Below are positions 9,047 to 17,820 of a stretch of DNA of 64,000 bases, in pieces. The notes below the pieces were generated by a model. The model had not been told where the DNA came from and did not search any database. It worked only from the letters and a program-made list of their open reading frames with translations. Each line of letters starts with the position of its first letter. Within the stretch, counting starts at the first letter, position 1. The DNA comes from Bacteroidia bacterium (GTDB taxonomy: Bacteria > Bacteroidota > Bacteroidia > NS11-12g > UBA9320). The DNA lies in contig JADLGN010000027.1 of NCBI GenBank assembly GCA_020849295.1, positions 62,001 to 126,000 of the forward strand. The letters run 5' to 3'. The position numbers and the translations under genes are program-made.

Positions 9047-9748
9047 TTATCTTGTTGGCTCTTGCAAAATATCTATAAATTCGATAACTGCAGCTTCTAC
9101 TCTATATGTTAGGCGGTCAACCATTATCATCAGAAGATGATAACCCGAATAAGAAAAAACTCCCACTACAAGACCGGCAAGACTTGTTATCATTTTTTGG
9201 TACAAACCACCTGCTACAATAGCAATACTAAAGTTATCAGTAGCTGCAATAGAGTGAAAAATAGTAATAACCCCTAAAATAGTACCAATAAACCCTAACA
9301 TAGGTGCAATACCTGCTATAATGCCAAGTACTCCTAAATTTTTTTCGGCTTTAGAAATTTCGAGATTTCCTACATTTTCCATGCTTGCTTCTATATCTTT
9401 AAGTGGTTTGCCTATTCTCATAAGTCCTTTTTCTATCATTCGAGAAACAGGTGTTGGATTTTTATGGCAAAGGGTTATAGCAGCAGTAATATTTCCGTTT
9501 ACTACATTATCTTTTATGCTTGCCATAAAGTTTGGATTCACTTTGAATTTCTTTTTTATACTAAAATATCTTTCTATCATTATATAAACTGCAATCACAC
9601 TACACAGGGCAATCGGTATCATTACCGGTCCTCCTTTAATAAGCATATCAAGAATATTTATTTCATTGATTACATTATTGTGTTCTGCATTTGTATTTAC
9701 TGAATCAGCGGCAGCAGTTGTAGCCTGCAATAAAATTGAGAAAATCAT
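9047..9748 (-). CDS. exbB: MotA/TolQ/ExbB-family proton channel protein
   Basis: Inner-membrane proton-channel subunit of 233 residues that forms the pentameric stator around ExbD. There are three predicted membrane helices: about 38-58 (GPVMIPIALCSVIAVYIMIERYF), about 138-160 (LGIIAGIAPMLGFIGTILGVI, the conserved TolQ/ExbB motif) and about 175-200 (GGLYQKMITSLAGLVVGVFSYSGY). The order exbB then exbD is canonical. A roughly 105-bp AT-rich gap separates it from the upstream lipid gene and may hold its own promoter, though I see no clean consensus. Confidence 0.92.
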   Translation of the reverse strand: MIFSILLQATTAAADSVNTNAEHNNVINEINILDMLIKGGPVMIPIALCSVIAVYIMIERYFSIKKKFKVNPNFMASIKDNVVNGNITAAITLCHKNPTPVSRMIEKGLMRIGKPLKDIEASMENVGNLEISKAEKNLGVLGIIAGIAPMLGFIGTILGVITIFHSIAATDNFSIAIVAGGLYQKMITSLAGLVVGVFSYSGYHLLMIMVDRLTYRVEAAVIEFIDILQEPTR

Positions 9749-9853
9749 ATATTATTTTTTCGTGTTTTGTTTAAAACCACAAAGTTTATAGAATAGTATA
9801 ATTTTTATTAAAAATTTTATAAACAATTTTTAATTATTGCACGATAATTTCTG

Positions 9854-10540
9854 TTAAAAAAAGTGTTCTGCTATGTACATTGCTAAAAGAACAGCAAAAG
9901 GTATTAAAAGATTGTCAAAGCCTTTTTTACTATAAAGCTCGGTAACTGTAGAAGTTGTAGCAATAAAAACCGAAACCCAAATTATATCAAGCTGATTAAA
10001 TATTGCTGATTTGAACAAAAATACAACTGTAATAAAAAATGAAATTATCCAAAAAGCTATACTTCCACCTATGCTTTTATTAAACTTCTTGAATTTGTAA
10101 ATAGGATAAAATTTTCCAACAAGAGCTGCCGCAGGATCACAAATTGCCATAATAATTATTGGCAGAAAATAATAAATGTATGTATTGTTTGTGATGCCCG
10201 AATTTCTTTCAGTATAGTACCAAATTAAATACACCAAATAAATTACAATAGGGTATGCTATACTTCCGTAAGTTTTACGAGGTACAGCATTTATACTTTT
10301 AAGAAATCCGTAATTTCTGCTGAGTATAAGTAATAACTGAAAAAAACCACATATTAGTAAAACTAACCATTGATTGTGTATATAAACCGGAAAAAGTAAT
10401 GAAATTAATCCTGAGCCAACATGTGCTGTTTTTCGTGTAATTTCTGCATCAACTTTCAATCGGTGATACATTAGTTCGGTAATTGTAAAAAGTATTAAAC
10501 CGGAAATTGAAATAATTAAGAAATATAAAAAATCAGTCAT
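9854..10540 (-). CDS. Dolichol/phytol-kinase-like integral membrane lipid enzyme
   Basis: A 228-residue protein with about seven membrane segments, of the SEC59/VTE5/CdsA-like group of CTP-dependent lipid kinases and cytidylyltransferases. Motifs seen are RKTAHVGSG (36-44), PRKTYGSIAYP (about 87-97), DPAAALVGK (135-143) and the KSIGGS segment (155-160), which match the conserved blocks of bacterial phytol-kinase-like proteins. It lies 3 bp after a CdsA-like gene, making two enzymes of CTP/lipid chemistry in a row, followed upstream by a CDP-alcohol phosphatidyltransferase. The substrate could be a polyprenol, diacylglycerol or another lipid alcohol; the sequence does not decide. Confidence 0.75.
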   Translation of the reverse strand: MTDFLYFLIISISGLILFTITELMYHRLKVDAEITRKTAHVGSGLISLLFPVYIHNQWLVLLICGFFQLLLILSRNYGFLKSINAVPRKTYGSIAYPIVIYLVYLIWYYTERNSGITNNTYIYYFLPIIIMAICDPAAALVGKFYPIYKFKKFNKSIGGSIAFWIISFFITVVFLFKSAIFNQLDIIWVSVFIATTSTVTELYSKKGFDNLLIPFAVLLAMYIAEHFF

Positions 10541-10543
10541 TTT

Positions 10544-11275
10544 TTAAGTTATCAAATTAAAGCAAAAATATAATACTCCTGTAAAAATATGGCTGTCATA
10601 TCTGTCTAATACTCCTCCTTGACCCGGCAATATTTGCGAAAAATCTTTAATTCTCATATATCTTTTGAGCATTGAACTTAATATATCTCCTATAACAGAA
10701 CCTATAATTATAAAATATATTATAATATTCCATTGTTCATTTAATAATATATTTTTTAATGCCAAAAACACAAACAAAAGGCTTATTATAGTACCACCAA
10801 TATATCCTTCAAGTGTTTTTTGAGGACTTATTTTTTTAATAATTTTTAACTTTCCGAATATCTGTCCTGTTATTTGGCAAAAAGCATCGAAAATACAAAT
10901 AGTAACAAAAATGCCAAGTAAAACTTCACGGTTTGAAATTGATGAAAATCCAATAAAACAATTTGAAATAATGATATAAAATGCTAAAATTAAAAATTCT
11001 TTAAACTTAAGTTTATTCAAATTTTTTAGTATTTCATAAAAACCTATACTGCAAACTGCACAAGCCATCCAAAAATAAAATTTATTTAAATATGTAATTC
11101 CGCTAATTGCTAATCCAGCCCAAATTATGTAAGTAAAATATTTAAGCCACCATTTTTTTCGGTTTTGTTTATCTTTTTTTATTAAGGCAATATAATTGCC
11201 AAGTGCACCTATAATTGAAAAAATGATAAAATATTTTAAGATAATATTCAAGCTTTTTTGCTTTTTAAAATCCAA
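10544..11275 (-). CDS. cdsA: Phosphatidate cytidylyltransferase (CdsA-like)
   Basis: Integral membrane CTP transferase that makes CDP-diacylglycerol or a related CDP-lipid, 243 residues and somewhat shorter than E. coli CdsA. It has many hydrophobic helices. The family blocks are ISPQKTLEG (149-157) and the C-terminal signature running from S200 through LKRYMRIKDFSQILPGQGG to DRYDS (224-228), including the catalytic acidic residues. The start overlaps the end of the CDP-alcohol phosphatidyltransferase gene by 28 bp, which implies translational coupling. Whether it is the housekeeping copy or a specialised one for this cassette cannot be told from the window. Confidence 0.85.
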   Translation of the reverse strand: MDFKKQKSLNIILKYFIIFSIIGALGNYIALIKKDKQNRKKWWLKYFTYIIWAGLAISGITYLNKFYFWMACAVCSIGFYEILKNLNKLKFKEFLILAFYIIISNCFIGFSSISNREVLLGIFVTICIFDAFCQITGQIFGKLKIIKKISPQKTLEGYIGGTIISLLFVFLALKNILLNEQWNIIIYFIIIGSVIGDILSSMLKRYMRIKDFSQILPGQGGVLDRYDSHIFTGVLYFCFNLIT

Positions 11276-11832
11276 TACAATCCTTTTGCATTTACTATTG
11301 GTTTTGGGAGTATAGTAATCATAATTATTTCTTCAATACACGCCAAAACTCCCATGAACATTGTAATTAAATAAAACAAATCGAAAAATTCAAAAACAAA
11401 TGTAGTAAATAAAAAAATTCCCTGGATATATCCTACAAACTTAAATGAGTAAATATGAAATCCCGGAATTTCATTATATTTTAAAAATCCATACAACATT
11501 GAACTCAAATACAAAAACAAGTAAATAAAAAAAGGAAATGGATTGGCAGCAAAACCTTCCCATCTGAAAACATATATACCAGCTACGCCAAGTATTACAC
11601 TTCCTACATCAGCATAAGAATCGAGCTTGGCACCCAGTTTTGTTTGCATTTTAAATGTACGGGCTATAAATCCGTCAAGTATATCTGTTAGAAGATTTAT
11701 AGAAAAAAGCCATACAAACAATAATTGATGATGAGTAAATATTAAAAACAATATAAACGGAAAACTACATAAACGATAAAGTGATAATATATTTGGAATA
11801 TTCCATTTGAAATCGAAATTTTCGTTTTCCAC
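11248..11832 (-). CDS. CDP-alcohol phosphatidyltransferase family protein
   Basis: A 194-residue membrane enzyme that transfers a phosphatidyl group from a CDP-lipid to an alcohol, as PgsA, PssA or inositol-phosphate synthases do. The complete signature is present at residues 50-75: D50, D53-G54, A57-R58, G67, D71 and D75 with the exact family spacing. Six or so membrane helices follow. The acceptor alcohol (glycerol phosphate, serine, inositol phosphate or other) cannot be assigned. The neighbouring CdsA-like gene would supply its CDP-lipid donor. It is located 8 bp after the upstream SDR gene. Confidence 0.88.
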   Translation of the reverse strand: MENENFDFKWNIPNILSLYRLCSFPFILFLIFTHHQLLFVWLFSINLLTDILDGFIARTFKMQTKLGAKLDSYADVGSVILGVAGIYVFRWEGFAANPFPFFIYLFLYLSSMLYGFLKYNEIPGFHIYSFKFVGYIQGIFLFTTFVFEFFDLFYLITMFMGVLACIEEIIMITILPKPIVNAKGLYWILKSKKA

Positions 11833-11840
11833 TAATAACT

Positions 11841-12827
11841 TTATTTTATATAATTATGTAACCTGAACCACTCTATACTTTTAGAAATTGCATTATCTAT
11901 TGGTGTAGAAGGCATTAATAATTCTTTTTGGGCTTTTGATGGGTTATAATATGATTTTTCAATTGAAATCAAAGCTATACCAAGGCTTATTTCAGGTTTT
12001 TTCTTTGATATTCTTGCCCAAAGTGAACCCAAAAAACCTAAAATTAAAACTAGTAAATTGCTAATTTTTATCATATCAAAAGGTCGGTCTAAAATTTTAT
12101 AAATTTTCTTGAAAAAATCATAAAATGAAATGTTTTCGTTTCCGGCAAGATAACATTCTCCTGTTTTTCCCATTTTTATAGCATTTACCACAGCTACGGC
12201 AACATCTTTGCTATATACAAAATTTCTGCCTCCTTCATTAAAGTACTTCAGTTTTCTATTACAAATAGAAACTATAAGTTTGCCTGATGAGGGTTTTGAG
12301 TCGTATTCGCCAATCATATATGTTGGGTTAATTATTACAACAGGAAAATTATTTTCTTTGAATTCGTTTAAAAGCATTTGTTGAGTTTGGTTTTTACTGT
12401 CTAAATAATCCATTTTATAATTTTCTCCTTTGTATGGAGAGTTCTCATTTCCCGGTTTTTCTAAATCACCTTTACCAAATGAACTTGCTGAGCCAATATG
12501 AATCATTCTTTCAATTTTTAGCTCCTTAACAGCTTTTACTACATTTACAGTACCTTCGTAGTTTACTTTTTTTAAAAAATCTGATCTTCGAGGAAAAATA
12601 TCAGTGATTGCTGCTATATGGATAACACAATTGCATCCATGCATTAATTCCTTTAAAAGTTCATAATTAAGTATATCACCTTCTTTAATTTCAATTCCTA
12701 AACCATCAATAGTGCTATAACTTTCACCTTTTAATATCATAGCTTTTACACTATACCCTTGATTTAATAATTCACGACATACGTTACTTCCAAGCATTCC
12801 TGCTGCTCCTGTTACAAATATTTTCAC
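11841..12827 (-). CDS. NAD-dependent epimerase/dehydratase (extended SDR)
   Basis: A 328-residue extended short-chain dehydrogenase. The N-terminal Rossmann motif is GAAGMLG (7-13), the active-site serines are around 113-116 (SASS) and the catalytic pair is Y141/K145 in YLDSK. The overall pattern resembles the dihydroflavonol reductase/3-beta-hydroxysteroid dehydrogenase branch rather than nucleotide-sugar epimerases. A hydrophobic segment at about 254-269 may tether it to the membrane. It is the first gene of the lipid cassette (8 bp before the CDP-alcohol phosphatidyltransferase), so a lipid or isoprenoid-alcohol substrate is plausible but unproven. Confidence 0.85.
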   Translation of the reverse strand: MKIFVTGAAGMLGSNVCRELLNQGYSVKAMILKGESYSTIDGLGIEIKEGDILNYELLKELMHGCNCVIHIAAITDIFPRRSDFLKKVNYEGTVNVVKAVKELKIERMIHIGSASSFGKGDLEKPGNENSPYKGENYKMDYLDSKNQTQQMLLNEFKENNFPVVIINPTYMIGEYDSKPSSGKLIVSICNRKLKYFNEGGRNFVYSKDVAVAVVNAIKMGKTGECYLAGNENISFYDFFKKIYKILDRPFDMIKISNLLVLILGFLGSLWARISKKKPEISLGIALISIEKSYYNPSKAQKELLMPSTPIDNAISKSIEWFRLHNYIK

Positions 12828-12859
12828 TTAATTTTTATTATACTTTTCAGGGTATAAAA

Positions 12860-13465
12860 TTATAAAAAAAATGTAACTAAAAAATATGCACCTATATAGA
12901 TTATTAATGCAATGCCACACGTGCGATTTAGTTTTTTATATTTTTCACTGTTCTTATCTATTTTTCCTCTTTTATTACTTTTTGAAACATCGGTAATTTT
13001 CATTTTATTTATACTTTCAGAATCTAAAATTTTACCATTAAAACTTTTTATTTTATAACCTAAGTAATTAACTTCTACTTGTTTTCTAAGTTTATATGGG
13101 ATATAAGTTATTTTATTTTTGTTGCTGTCAATTTTAGTTATAATTCCTCTTAATGTTTCATTTTTTGAATTTTTAATGCTGTCGTATTCATTTTTTGAAT
13201 ACCTATTAATACTATTAAATAAAATGTAAAACAATGAGCATGTAATATCTGATACCTCATTAGTGCTAATATCTGTGAGATTTTTATTTAAAACATATTC
13301 AACTTTAAAAGTGTCAATATTCCAAAGCCATACTCCGCTTATTGATTTGCCATTTTTTAAGTAAATTGTATATTGAGTTTCAGGGAAATCAGGATTTTGA
13401 GCTATTGTATTAAAACTAAAATAAAATAAAGCTACAAAAAGCATAAAATTTTTAATAATATGCAT
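12860..13465 (-). CDS. Secreted or membrane-anchored protein of unknown function
   Basis: A 201-residue protein, not recognised. It has a signal peptide (MHIIKNFMLFVALFYFSFNTIAQ, split here only for description at residues 1-23). Two beta-rich halves follow, each beginning with a G-x-I/V turn (NGKSISGVWLW near 37; ETLRGIITKIDSNKNKITY near 103). A lysine-rich linker and a C-terminal hydrophobic helix (about 183-200) complete it. The fold may be two small beta-barrels exposed to the periplasm and held by the C-terminal helix. It sits 9 bp after another small secreted gene. Confidence 0.7.
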   Translation of the reverse strand: MHIIKNFMLFVALFYFSFNTIAQNPDFPETQYTIYLKNGKSISGVWLWNIDTFKVEYVLNKNLTDISTNEVSDITCSLFYILFNSINRYSKNEYDSIKNSKNETLRGIITKIDSNKNKITYIPYKLRKQVEVNYLGYKIKSFNGKILDSESINKMKITDVSKSNKRGKIDKNSEKYKKLNRTCGIALIIYIGAYFLVTFFL

Positions 13466-13474
13466 AATGATATA

Positions 13475-13789
13475 CTAATAAAATCTGACTTCGGGTTTTT
13501 TGTTTATAAAAACTATATAAATTTTCCCCCATTTGCTGTTTGGAAATTCAATTTTTATAATTTTTTCTAATAAAATATCATGCAAACTGTTATTCTTAAT
13601 ATATACAAGCCAAAATTCTTTAATTTCAAAAATCTGAATATTTCTAATTGTTGTATTATCAGTTTCGAATATTTTACCTTCACCTAATGCAGCCAAATCA
13701 TCTTTATTACTAAAATCAGGGAGTTTTGACTGGCTTTGCACTGAGTAATGCAAAGCCAGCAACATTAAAACTAATATGAAATTTTTCAT
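13475..13789 (-). CDS. Small secreted protein of unknown function
   Basis: A 104-residue protein with a clear signal peptide (about 1-20, ending VQSQS). The remainder is beta-strand-rich (TTIRNIQIFEIKEFWLVYIK, then IEFPNSKWGKIYIVFI). No family is recognised. It lies between the CsgG/TolB-like outer-membrane gene (36 bp) and the 201-residue secreted gene (9 bp), so these three probably act together at the envelope. Confidence 0.65.
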   Translation of the reverse strand: MKNFILVLMLLALHYSVQSQSKLPDFSNKDDLAALGEGKIFETDNTTIRNIQIFEIKEFWLVYIKNNSLHDILLEKIIKIEFPNSKWGKIYIVFINKKPEVRFY

Positions 13790-13825
13790 TACAATTTTGT
13801 TTTAAATAAACTCTTATAATAACAT

Positions 13826-14962
13826 TTATCTGGATTTTTGTTTTTTGTATATATTAAATCCAAAAGAAAATCCCGCTATAGTACCTTCTTTACGAGGAAT
13901 TACATATAAATTAACCGGGATATTCAAATATCCTGATTTGAAAGTTCTTCCAACACCTATAAATAAACCTGTGCTCAAAGCCAAATAACCTCTACTATCT
14001 AGTCTGCTTTCAATTGTATAAGGATTTTTTTTGGGCAAATTCCAGTATTCTTCCAAGTACCATTCATCTTTTCCTTTTCCTAACTCATTATTAACATCAA
14101 AAAAACCATCAGCCTTTCTTACAATCTTAAAATTTGGTCCAAATCCTATTTCCCAATTTCCTTTACCAAATCTGAATCCGTTAAGAAAAGTTGCATTTGG
14201 TATAATTCTGCCAGATTCTAATGCTCCAATTGCAGGGATAAACTCTACAAGAGCTTTGAAATTCCCTGCACTTATATATTGCTTTTCAAACTGCCATCCA
14301 AGGATAAAATTTACCGGATACATATCATATCCACCTTTATCTTTTGGGGCTTTCATTACTTTTGCAGCGTCTCCAGTAGTGAGTGATGCTCCCATTCTTG
14401 GTCCATCAAGTTTTACCATATTTTGTGGGCTTTCTATTGGTGTATCATAATTTATTAGCTGATTGGCAAGACTTTGGTCAACTTGTAAATTTAGTAATTT
14501 ATGTACAGACAATCTAAGCATTTTTTGTATTTCAGCCTGTAAGTTGATGTACTCAGTTACATCTTGCTTTTCTACTTTTTCACTTTTTATATCAATTAAT
14601 TTTAATGTTATAATTATTTTTTCTCCAAAACGCTCAACACTTGCAGTAATTACCTTATCAACATTTAGCATCTTGCCCGCTTCAACAACACATGTTTTAC
14701 TTAAACAAGTTTTAATATCAACAGAATTTTTCTTTAAAACATCTGCTATATCATATTTATCCATAATTATATATGTGTTTGTTTTTTCCACTTCGAGCTT
14801 GAGCATAAAACTAATACTTTCGGCATCATTAATTACGCCTTTACTGTCAACGCCTAATACGGCAGCCGATGGTTGAGTACCACTTTGCGAATAAGAAAAA
14901 TAGAACATAACTGAAAATGCTAAAAGCATTATTTTTCTTAAAGATAATTTAATTGTTTTCAT
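13826..14962 (-). CDS. CsgG/TolB-N-like outer-membrane protein
   Basis: A 378-residue envelope protein. A signal peptide covers about 1-26. Residues about 32-165 form an alpha/beta domain like the CsgG/LpoB/TolB N-terminal family: a strand AAVLGVD, a helix, YIIMDKYDIADVLKK, a CLSKTCVVEAGKMLNVDKVI segment with two cysteines, then strands EKIIITLKLIDIKSEKVE. Residues about 205-378 are glycine- and aromatic-rich alternating strands that look like an outer-membrane beta-barrel, ending in GFSFGFNIYKKQKSR. The function is unknown. It begins a run of three secreted genes and has a plausible Bacteroidota promoter upstream. Confidence 0.78.
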   Translation of the reverse strand: MKTIKLSLRKIMLLAFSVMFYFSYSQSGTQPSAAVLGVDSKGVINDAESISFMLKLEVEKTNTYIIMDKYDIADVLKKNSVDIKTCLSKTCVVEAGKMLNVDKVITASVERFGEKIIITLKLIDIKSEKVEKQDVTEYINLQAEIQKMLRLSVHKLLNLQVDQSLANQLINYDTPIESPQNMVKLDGPRMGASLTTGDAAKVMKAPKDKGGYDMYPVNFILGWQFEKQYISAGNFKALVEFIPAIGALESGRIIPNATFLNGFRFGKGNWEIGFGPNFKIVRKADGFFDVNNELGKGKDEWYLEEYWNLPKKNPYTIESRLDSRGYLALSTGLFIGVGRTFKSGYLNIPVNLYVIPRKEGTIAGFSFGFNIYKKQKSR

Positions 14963-14984
14963 TTTTATTATAATTTTATTAAGG

Positions 14985-15013
14985 CAAATTTGATTTATTA
15001 TTTTTAAACCAAA
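14985..15013 (-). promoter_or_regulatory. Putative Bacteroidota promoter of the CsgG/TolB-like gene
   Basis: On the minus strand a TTTG (15010-15013) is followed, after 17 bases, by CAAATTTG (14985-14992), close to the TTTG...TAnnTTTG consensus of Bacteroidota sigma-A promoters. The start codon is 22 bases further downstream. Confidence 0.45.
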
Positions 15014-15043
15014 TAACGGAAATTAATTTTAATTTTAATTTTC

Positions 15044-15090
15044 TTGCAATTTTTGCAATTATAAAAGTAAAAGTATTTTAATTTTTGCAA
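15044..15090. repeat. Three TTGCAA(T) sites in a divergent intergenic region
   Basis: The palindromic hexamer TTGCAA occurs at 15044-15049, 15053-15058 and 15085-15090 in a 220-bp AT-rich region between divergent genes (CsgG/TolB-like on minus, HTH regulator on plus). The first two start nine bases apart. They could be operator sites for the adjacent HTH protein, or chance in AT-rich DNA. Apart from these sites and the promoter at 14985-15013, I see nothing in 14963-15182. Confidence 0.35.
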
Positions 15091-15182
15091 TTTTTAATTA
15101 TCATTGTATGATTTAATGCTGATTAAAATTAGATATATTTAATATTAATTGTTCAAAATACAAAAAATCATAAAATTAATTA

Positions 15183-16187
15183 ATGAAAAATGAATTTGAG
15201 TTTCAGGAAAAATTAGTTAAACAAATTAAGGCTACTGTACCATCTCATATAGCTATTGCAGAAGAACTTGCCGAATTGCTGAATCTGTCTTCAGATAGTA
15301 TTTACAGGCGTTTGCGTTGTCAAAGTTTTTTTTCATTTGATGAAGTTGCTCTTATTTCAAAAAAATATGGAATTTCTTTAGATAACTTTATAAATCTTGA
15401 TTCTCTTCAGGTATTATTTAATTTTAACCCAATGTATGATGAAAAATCAAACTTTGAAAAATACCTATTGTGGTTTTCTGAGTACTTGACTAAACTTGCT
15501 CAATCAAAAGAAACACATATTACTTATGTATCGGAAGATGTTCCTCTTTTCAGACATTTTAAATATAACACTTTGTCTGCATTTAAAAGTTTCTATTGGA
15601 ACAAGGCGGTACTAAATAATACAAGTCTTATAGGAAAAAAATTTCACCAAAAAATTGTTTCAGATAAAATAATAGAGTTAAATAAAAAAACGATTGAATC
15701 ATATTACAAAATAAACAGTACAGAGATATGGAATGAAGAAACATTAAAAAGCACTCTTAAACAGGTAGAGTTTTTCTGGGAATCAGACCAGTTTGAATCT
15801 GCAGAACAGGCATTATATGTATTAAATGAAATACGCGAAATGATTGACGATTTGAAACATGAATGTGAAAACAGCTATAAAGATTTTGAAAATAATCAGG
15901 GAAAATTAAATTTTTATGTAAGCGAGGTAATGATAGGCAATAATTGTGTTCTTGTTGATTTTGGTAATGAAATGGATAGTAGTAGAGTTTTTCTTAGTCA
16001 TAATACATTTAACAGCATTTCTACATATAATTCGGCATTTGTACTTGAAACACGTCAATGGATGGAAAATATTAAAAGAAAATCCATATTAATAAGTGGT
16101 TCGGCAGAAAAACAAAGAGCGATATTTTTTAAAAAAAATTATGACATGATTAATTCTCTTGAAAAAATAATTACTGGCAATACTTGA
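15183..16187 (+). CDS. HTH-domain transcriptional regulator, Bacteroidota type
   Basis: A 334-residue protein with an N-terminal helix-turn-helix (about 20-68). Helices IAIAEELAELLNLSSDSIYRRL and FSFDEVALISKKYGISLDNF resemble Cro/C1-type DNA-binding domains. The remaining 260 residues are predicted helical and mixed, with no recognised enzyme motif, and may form a sensor or dimerisation domain. It is transcribed divergently from the CsgG/TolB-like gene, so it may control that gene. Ligand and regulon are unknown. Confidence 0.72.
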   Translation: MKNEFEFQEKLVKQIKATVPSHIAIAEELAELLNLSSDSIYRRLRCQSFFSFDEVALISKKYGISLDNFINLDSLQVLFNFNPMYDEKSNFEKYLLWFSEYLTKLAQSKETHITYVSEDVPLFRHFKYNTLSAFKSFYWNKAVLNNTSLIGKKFHQKIVSDKIIELNKKTIESYYKINSTEIWNEETLKSTLKQVEFFWESDQFESAEQALYVLNEIREMIDDLKHECENSYKDFENNQGKLNFYVSEVMIGNNCVLVDFGNEMDSSRVFLSHNTFNSISTYNSAFVLETRQWMENIKRKSILISGSAEKQRAIFFKKNYDMINSLEKIITGNT

Positions 16188-16226
16188 TTATTTATTGAAT
16201 TATAAAAATTAACATTTCATAATCTA

Positions 16227-16234
16227 TAATTTTG
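16227..16234 (+). promoter_or_regulatory. Possible -7 element upstream of lnt
   Basis: TAATTTTG matches the Bacteroidota -7 consensus TAnnTTTG and lies 16 bases before the TTG start of lnt. No well-spaced -33 TTTG is seen, so this is tentative. Confidence 0.35.
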
Positions 16235-16250
16235 CCAATATTATAATAAC

Positions 16251-17813
16251 TTGAAAAAGCAATTTTATTTAATACTGCTATCACCGTTTCTATTATCACT
16301 TGGGTGGACACCTTTGCCTTTTGGTTTTTTACTTTTTACGGGTTTTATACCTCTTTTAATTCTGGAGCAAATTGCAATTAAAAAATATTGGCTAAAAGTT
16401 TATTTATCTATTATTCTATGGAATTTAGCTACCACTTTTTGGGTATGGAATGCATCACCAGGTGGTTGTATAGCAATGCTAATTTGTAACTCTCTTTTAC
16501 AGCTTTTTCCTTTCATTATTTACAAAAGAATAAAGAAAAACTATAGCATTAATTTTGCTCTTATTGCTTGGGCTATATCAATGCTGAGTGTAGAATATCT
16601 ACACTTAAACTGGCAAATTGCTTATCCTTGGCTAAATCTTGGAAATGGATTAGCCGGCACGCCTAAAATAATACAATGGTATGAATATACAGGCACTTTT
16701 GGAGGTTCACTTTGGATATTGCTTATAAATATTTTTATTTTTAAATATTTCAATTCAAGAGATAAAATCAATATATATATTTCGTCATTTCTTGTCATAG
16801 TTCCTATTATTTTATCATTTATTATTTTCTATTCTATTTCATTAGAAAAAAAGGGAAATATAAAAATTGCTGTTATACAGCCAAATATTGACCCATATAC
16901 AAAATTTGATAATTATGACCCGGAATCAGAAGTTAAAAATTTTATTCAAATGTCAGAAAATATAGTTGATTCGAGTATTGAATTTCTTTTATTCCCCGAA
17001 ACCGGACTTACACAAAATTGTAATGAAGAAAATATAAACGATGCTACAACTTATACTTTACTAAAGACTTGGCTAAAAAAATATCCTGATATGACATTGG
17101 TTTCAGGATGTAATACACATCGTTTTTTTGATTCAACTCATCGTACTTCAACATCAAGAAAATACAATGAAAACAGATTTTATGACGTATATAATTCTTC
17201 AGTTGCAGTAAATAAAAATGGAGTAATAGATATTTATCATAAATCGAAACTTGTACCCGGAGTTGAAAAAATGCCTTATCCTAAAATTTTTGGTTTCTTA
17301 GAAAAAATGGCAATAGACCTCGGTGGTACAAGTGGAAGTCTTGGAGAAGACTCTGTTCAAAAAGTATTTTTTTCTAAAAAAAATATAGGAGCCGCACCGC
17401 TTATTTGTTATGAATCAATTTTTGGTGAACTTACAGGCAACTTTGTAAAAAATGGTGCTAATGTAATTTTTGTACTTACAAATGACGGTTGGTGGGGCAA
17501 TACTCCCGGATATAGCCAACATGAATATTATGCCAGATTGAGAGCAATTGAATATCGCAGAGATGTAGTTAGATGCACAAATACAGGTATTAGCTGTAAA
17601 ATAAATAAAAAGGGAGAAATTTCAGGAGAAACATTATGGTGGAAGCCCGACGCGGTTGTTTATGAAATAAATCCATCAAGCCATATAACATTTTACAGCT
17701 TATATGGTGACTTTATTGGAAGAACCGCAGCATGGCTAATGATAGTTGTGTTTTTTATGTTAATATTTAAAAAAGAATATTTTAAGAAATTTTTATATTA
17801 CTTTTATCGTTAA
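16251..17813 (+). CDS. lnt: Apolipoprotein N-acyltransferase
   Basis: Inner-membrane enzyme that adds the third acyl chain to the N-terminal cysteine of lipoproteins. It has 520 residues, the usual length, and begins with TTG. The N-terminal half has several membrane helices (LILLSPFLLSLGWTPLPFG and onward). The C-terminal half is the nitrilase-like domain with the catalytic triad: E250 in FPETGL, K331 in YHKSKLVPG and C386 in LICYESIFGE, followed by NDGWWGNTPGYSQH. It is 63 bp after the HTH gene and seven bases before the porZ ATG, so lnt and porZ are likely co-transcribed. Confidence 0.95.
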   Translation: MKKQFYLILLSPFLLSLGWTPLPFGFLLFTGFIPLLILEQIAIKKYWLKVYLSIILWNLATTFWVWNASPGGCIAMLICNSLLQLFPFIIYKRIKKNYSINFALIAWAISMLSVEYLHLNWQIAYPWLNLGNGLAGTPKIIQWYEYTGTFGGSLWILLINIFIFKYFNSRDKINIYISSFLVIVPIILSFIIFYSISLEKKGNIKIAVIQPNIDPYTKFDNYDPESEVKNFIQMSENIVDSSIEFLLFPETGLTQNCNEENINDATTYTLLKTWLKKYPDMTLVSGCNTHRFFDSTHRTSTSRKYNENRFYDVYNSSVAVNKNGVIDIYHKSKLVPGVEKMPYPKIFGFLEKMAIDLGGTSGSLGEDSVQKVFFSKKNIGAAPLICYESIFGELTGNFVKNGANVIFVLTNDGWWGNTPGYSQHEYYARLRAIEYRRDVVRCTNTGISCKINKKGEISGETLWWKPDAVVYEINPSSHITFYSLYGDFIGRTAAWLMIVVFFMLIFKKEYFKKFLYYFYR

Positions 17814-17820
17814 ATTGTAT

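Noticed and set aside
9783-9824. Hairpin GTTTATA ... TATAAAC upstream of exbB
   Set aside because: Arms of 7 AT-rich bases with a long AT loop are expected by chance in such DNA and no T run follows in a useful place.
11248-11832. Bacteroides-type inositol-lipid synthase
   Set aside because: The CDP-alcohol signature is generic and no inositol-phosphate synthase or its phosphatase lies nearby; the acceptor cannot be named.
14031-14876. Two long plus-strand ORFs opposite the CsgG/TolB-like gene
   Set aside because: Both are antisense to a gene with signal peptide and recognisable domains; composition is that of shadow frames.
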